Source of the DNA: a bacterium
Lineage (GTDB): Bacteria; Fidelibacterota; Marinisomatia; Marinisomatales; JAHJCW01
Direction of reading: 5' to 3'
Assembly (NCBI GenBank): GCA_018812885.1
Contig: JAHJCW010000243.1
Span: forward strand, 1-8,096
Length of the DNA stretch: 8,096 nt
Below are positions 6,479-8,096 of the stretch, piece by piece. Position 1 is the stretch's first letter. Every line of letters starts with the position of its first letter. The position numbers were made by a program, and so were the translations under genes. The notes below the pieces were generated by a model. It was not told the DNA's origin. It ran no database searches and saw nothing but the letters and a program-made list of their open reading frames with translations.

Positions 6479-6511
6479 AATCAGTTGCGCAACCAACTGA
6501 GCTACAGTGGC
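6479..6511 (-). pseudogene. 5'-half tRNA fragment, resembling tRNA-Thr
   Basis: Read on the minus strand, 33 bases give a tRNA 5' half in order: acceptor strand GCCACTG, TA, D-arm GCTC-AGTTGGTT-GCGC, A, anticodon-stem strand ACTGA, then TT (positions 32-33). The expected anticodon and AATCAGT 3' stem strand are absent; the sequence continues AGGTACGAATAA and no T-arm or acceptor 3' strand follows. One D-stem pair is lost (T opposite C where GAGC would be usual). The acceptor and ACTGATT stem most resemble bacterial tRNA-Thr as I remember it. It cannot make a functional tRNA and is probably a relic of recombination at a tRNA gene. Confidence 0.65.
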
Positions 6512-6595
6512 ATTACTATATAAAATAAAAAATAGTTAAATAGAAGAAAAAGTAATTATCCAGTTTATTATATTGATTGATTAATTTATTTTGTA

Positions 6596-6641
6596 AATGG
6601 CTGTCTATGTTTATTCGCGATACAATCTTTACATAGCCATT
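6596..6641. repeat. Interrupted inverted repeat
   Basis: AATGGC (6596-6601) and TATGT (6606-6610) pair with ACATA (6631-6635) and GCCATT (6636-6641), giving 11 base pairs with a four-base bulge (TGTC) and a 20-base loop. An outer alternative pairs TTATTC (6611-6616) with GAATAA (6642-6647). No T-run follows on either side, so a terminator is unlikely. It lies 52 bases upstream of the large membrane-protein start, so a role in the leader or a degraded mobile-element end are both possible. Confidence 0.35.
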
Positions 6642-6692
6642 GAATAAGGACAAATAGGTTTATTAAATTTTTCTAATTAATTTTATTCCCTA

Positions 6693-8096
6693 ATGAGTAT
6701 ATCTTTTTTAATAATGTCCTTTTTTGGTATTTGTATCCTTATTTCCTGGACTGGACTTGGTACATTAATAAATTATTTATTATTCCCCAAAATTATACAA
6801 GATATATGGTTGCGTACCGGTTGGGGGTTATGTTTTACATTACTAATTGGTGGAATTTTAAATATGACCGGTATGATCTCCCCAACAGCTATTTTCATTA
6901 TAATCGGAGTTGGTATTTTTATATTTTTTGCACATATGTTTTCCATAAAAGGAAAAATTTGGACAAATATTAAAGAATTTGCCGGAGATGAGAAAAGAAA
7001 TTATTTATTGATATTACTGTTAGTAGTTAACTGTTCCCTGTTACTCATTATATATTTAGGATCAATATCAAATATTCATTTTAATTGGGGTGAAGATTTA
7101 CATGGGTACTTTGTATTTCCTAAGAAAATGTTACAAGTAGGATCATTAGGACCAGACCCATTTAGCGTTCAAAGAATTCTTATGTTCGGTGGTATGTCAT
7201 TTTTACACGCCATTATTCTTAGCCTCGGAGATTTTAAAAATCTTAATATGATCGATGTGGGCTTGGGTACGATATTAACAACAGGATTATTATATGGACT
7301 TAGTCGGGAGTATAAATTATTGAAGTGGATGAATTTATTGGTCATTTTTGTTGTACTGATTATTGTACCGCCGAAAGTTAATATATCGAGTCTTGTAATT
7401 GGATTAGCATTGTTTATCACATTATTTAGAACTCTTGATATATTAAGGCGAAGCGAATTCGACATTTTATCGATATCAATTATAATTGCTCTGATTATTA
7501 GTGCTTTATCTAGTTTAAAGACAAATTATATAATTACCGTGTTTGGATTCTTATTTATAAGCTATTCACTCTATTTTTTCTATTATAAGAATAATAGAAA
7601 AAAGATAATAATAGAAATAACCTTAGTCGTAGTGTTCACAATTTTATTTCTTCTGCCCTGGTTTTTAGCAAACTATCAATCAAATGGTACAATGTTGTAT
7701 CCAATATTTGGTAAAGGGTTTCATGATGCAGATTATTTGCAGTTTAATTCCAAGGTATCAATCAGAGGGTTACTTATTGCAGCAAAGCTAACAATTTTTA
7801 ATATGAGAAACGTGCCGCTATTTACCTTCTTCTTTGTGTTTCTTATTTTTGGGTATACAGAATTACACGATAAAAGAAAAAATGCAGTCTCTTTAGTAGT
7901 AGCCTCAATTGCTACACCAATTGTGATTGTTTTATTGTCAGGTGGTTATGGCTGGGATCGCTTTTCTTGGTCAGTAGTGACGGCAAGCAGTCTAATTTTG
8001 CTAATATTGGCTTTTGCTAGTACTAATCCAAGTAATCGATATTTACGGATATTGGTCTTGATTTTAATATTTGTTGGTATATATATAATAATTATT
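6693..8096 (+). CDS. Polytopic membrane protein, probable GT-C-type glycosyltransferase, 3' end missing
   Basis: The frame is open for 468 codons from ATG 6693 to the last base, with no stop. It is dominated by hydrophobic spans: about 4-30, 45-85 (two), 103-124, 163-178, 188-204, 213-226, 231-247, 258-296 (two), 308-323, 377-389, 397-416, 427-441 and 451-468. The first large loop after an early span carries NWGEDLHGYFVFPKKML (131-147), where Glu134-Asp135 sit where GT-C transferases such as GT39/ArnT keep their catalytic acidic pair. LPWFLANYQSNG and MLYPIFGKG (321-342) also look like polyprenyl-phosphate-sugar-dependent membrane transferases as I know them. An in-frame stop at 6678-6680 rules out a start further upstream, though no good ribosome-binding site precedes the ATG. 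Such enzymes take sugars from polyprenyl phosphate on the outer face, which suits the neighbouring GT2/GtrA pair. The family assignment is tentative; an uncharacterised membrane family is the alternative. Confidence 0.75.
   Translation, partial: MSISFLIMSFFGICILISWTGLGTLINYLLFPKIIQDIWLRTGWGLCFTLLIGGILNMTGMISPTAIFIIIGVGIFIFFAHMFSIKGKIWTNIKEFAGDEKRNYLLILLLVVNCSLLLIIYLGSISNIHFNWGEDLHGYFVFPKKMLQVGSLGPDPFSVQRILMFGGMSFLHAIILSLGDFKNLNMIDVGLGTILTTGLLYGLSREYKLLKWMNLLVIFVVLIIVPPKVNISSLVIGLALFITLFRTLDILRRSEFDILSISIIIALIISALSSLKTNYIITVFGFLFISYSLYFFYYKNNRKKIIIEITLVVVFTILFLLPWFLANYQSNGTMLYPIFGKGFHDADYLQFNSKVSIRGLLIAAKLTIFNMRNVPLFTFFFVFLIFGYTELHDKRKNAVSLVVASIATPIVIVLLSGGYGWDRFSWSVVTASSLILLILAFASTNPSNRYLRILVLILIFVGIYIIII

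Larger units (their letters stand above)
6245..6692. other. Divergent AT-rich intergenic region (448 bases)
   Basis: This separates the GT2-GtrA-STELLO operon (leftward) from the large membrane protein (rightward), so it should carry both promoters. I see no convincing gene. It holds a small palindrome and duplicated 8-mer beside the GT2 start (6255-6284), a tRNA 5'-half fragment (6479-6511) and an interrupted inverted repeat (6596-6641). No clean sigma-70 promoter with correct spacing is visible on either strand. Confidence 0.6.

Noticed and set aside
6731..6973. 80-codon plus-strand frame rich in Tyr and Trp
   Set aside because: It is a shifted reading of the start of the large membrane-protein gene, which stays open for 468 codons in its own frame.
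7169..7465. 98-codon minus-strand frame
   Set aside because: It is antisense to the membrane-protein gene and lacks any recognisable motif; AT-rich sequence makes such frames common.
1..8096. CRISPR array, complete insertion sequence, rRNA or riboswitch
   Set aside because: I saw no regularly spaced repeats, no transposase motifs, no rRNA-like sequence and no conserved riboswitch core by eye.

Overview
The window comes from an AT-rich, probably Gram-negative bacterium that I cannot place to a phylum. Gram-negative is inferred from an extracytoplasmic arylsulfotransferase-type protein, a GtrA/GT2 lipid-linked sugar pair and a large multi-spanning membrane protein. Bases 1-825 look less AT-rich than the rest, which suggests a housekeeping flank followed by an accessory cell-surface block.

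Layout. (1) 1-825 (+): the 3' part of a 2,4-dienoyl-CoA-reductase-type short-chain dehydrogenase, cut by the window's left edge. (2) 836-925 (+): a 29-codon open frame resembling the start of an anchored membrane protein that stops just as its hydrophobic segment begins; it may be the stump of a gene lost at the island junction. (3) 957-4032 (+): a three-gene sulfotransfer unit with a membrane-anchored arylsulfotransferase (ASST) relative, a 79-residue exported 'YVGPG' membrane protein, and a sulfotransferase with three N-terminal membrane spans that overlaps the small gene by one base. (4) 6244-4075 (-): a compact operon of a GT2 glycosyltransferase, a GtrA-like membrane protein (4-base overlap) and a bacterial STELLO-type glycosyltransferase (5-base gap), convergent with unit 3. 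(5) 6245-6692: a 448-base non-coding, very AT-rich divergent region with a 33-base fragment matching the 5' half of a tRNA (closest to tRNA-Thr from memory), a duplicated 8-mer next to a small palindrome, and a longer interrupted inverted repeat. (6) 6693-8096 (+): a long open frame with no stop before the right edge, encoding a polytopic membrane protein that looks like a GT-C/GT39-like glycosyltransferase.

How the parts may fit (inference): GT2 would load a sugar onto a polyprenyl phosphate, GtrA would help move it across the membrane, the polytopic protein would use it outside the cytoplasm, STELLO would add a further sugar from the cytoplasm, and the two sulfotransferase-type proteins would handle sulfate on either side of the membrane. 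The whole would be a candidate pathway for a sulfated surface glycan or glycolipid. The tRNA fragment and the gene stump suggest this block was assembled by recombination.
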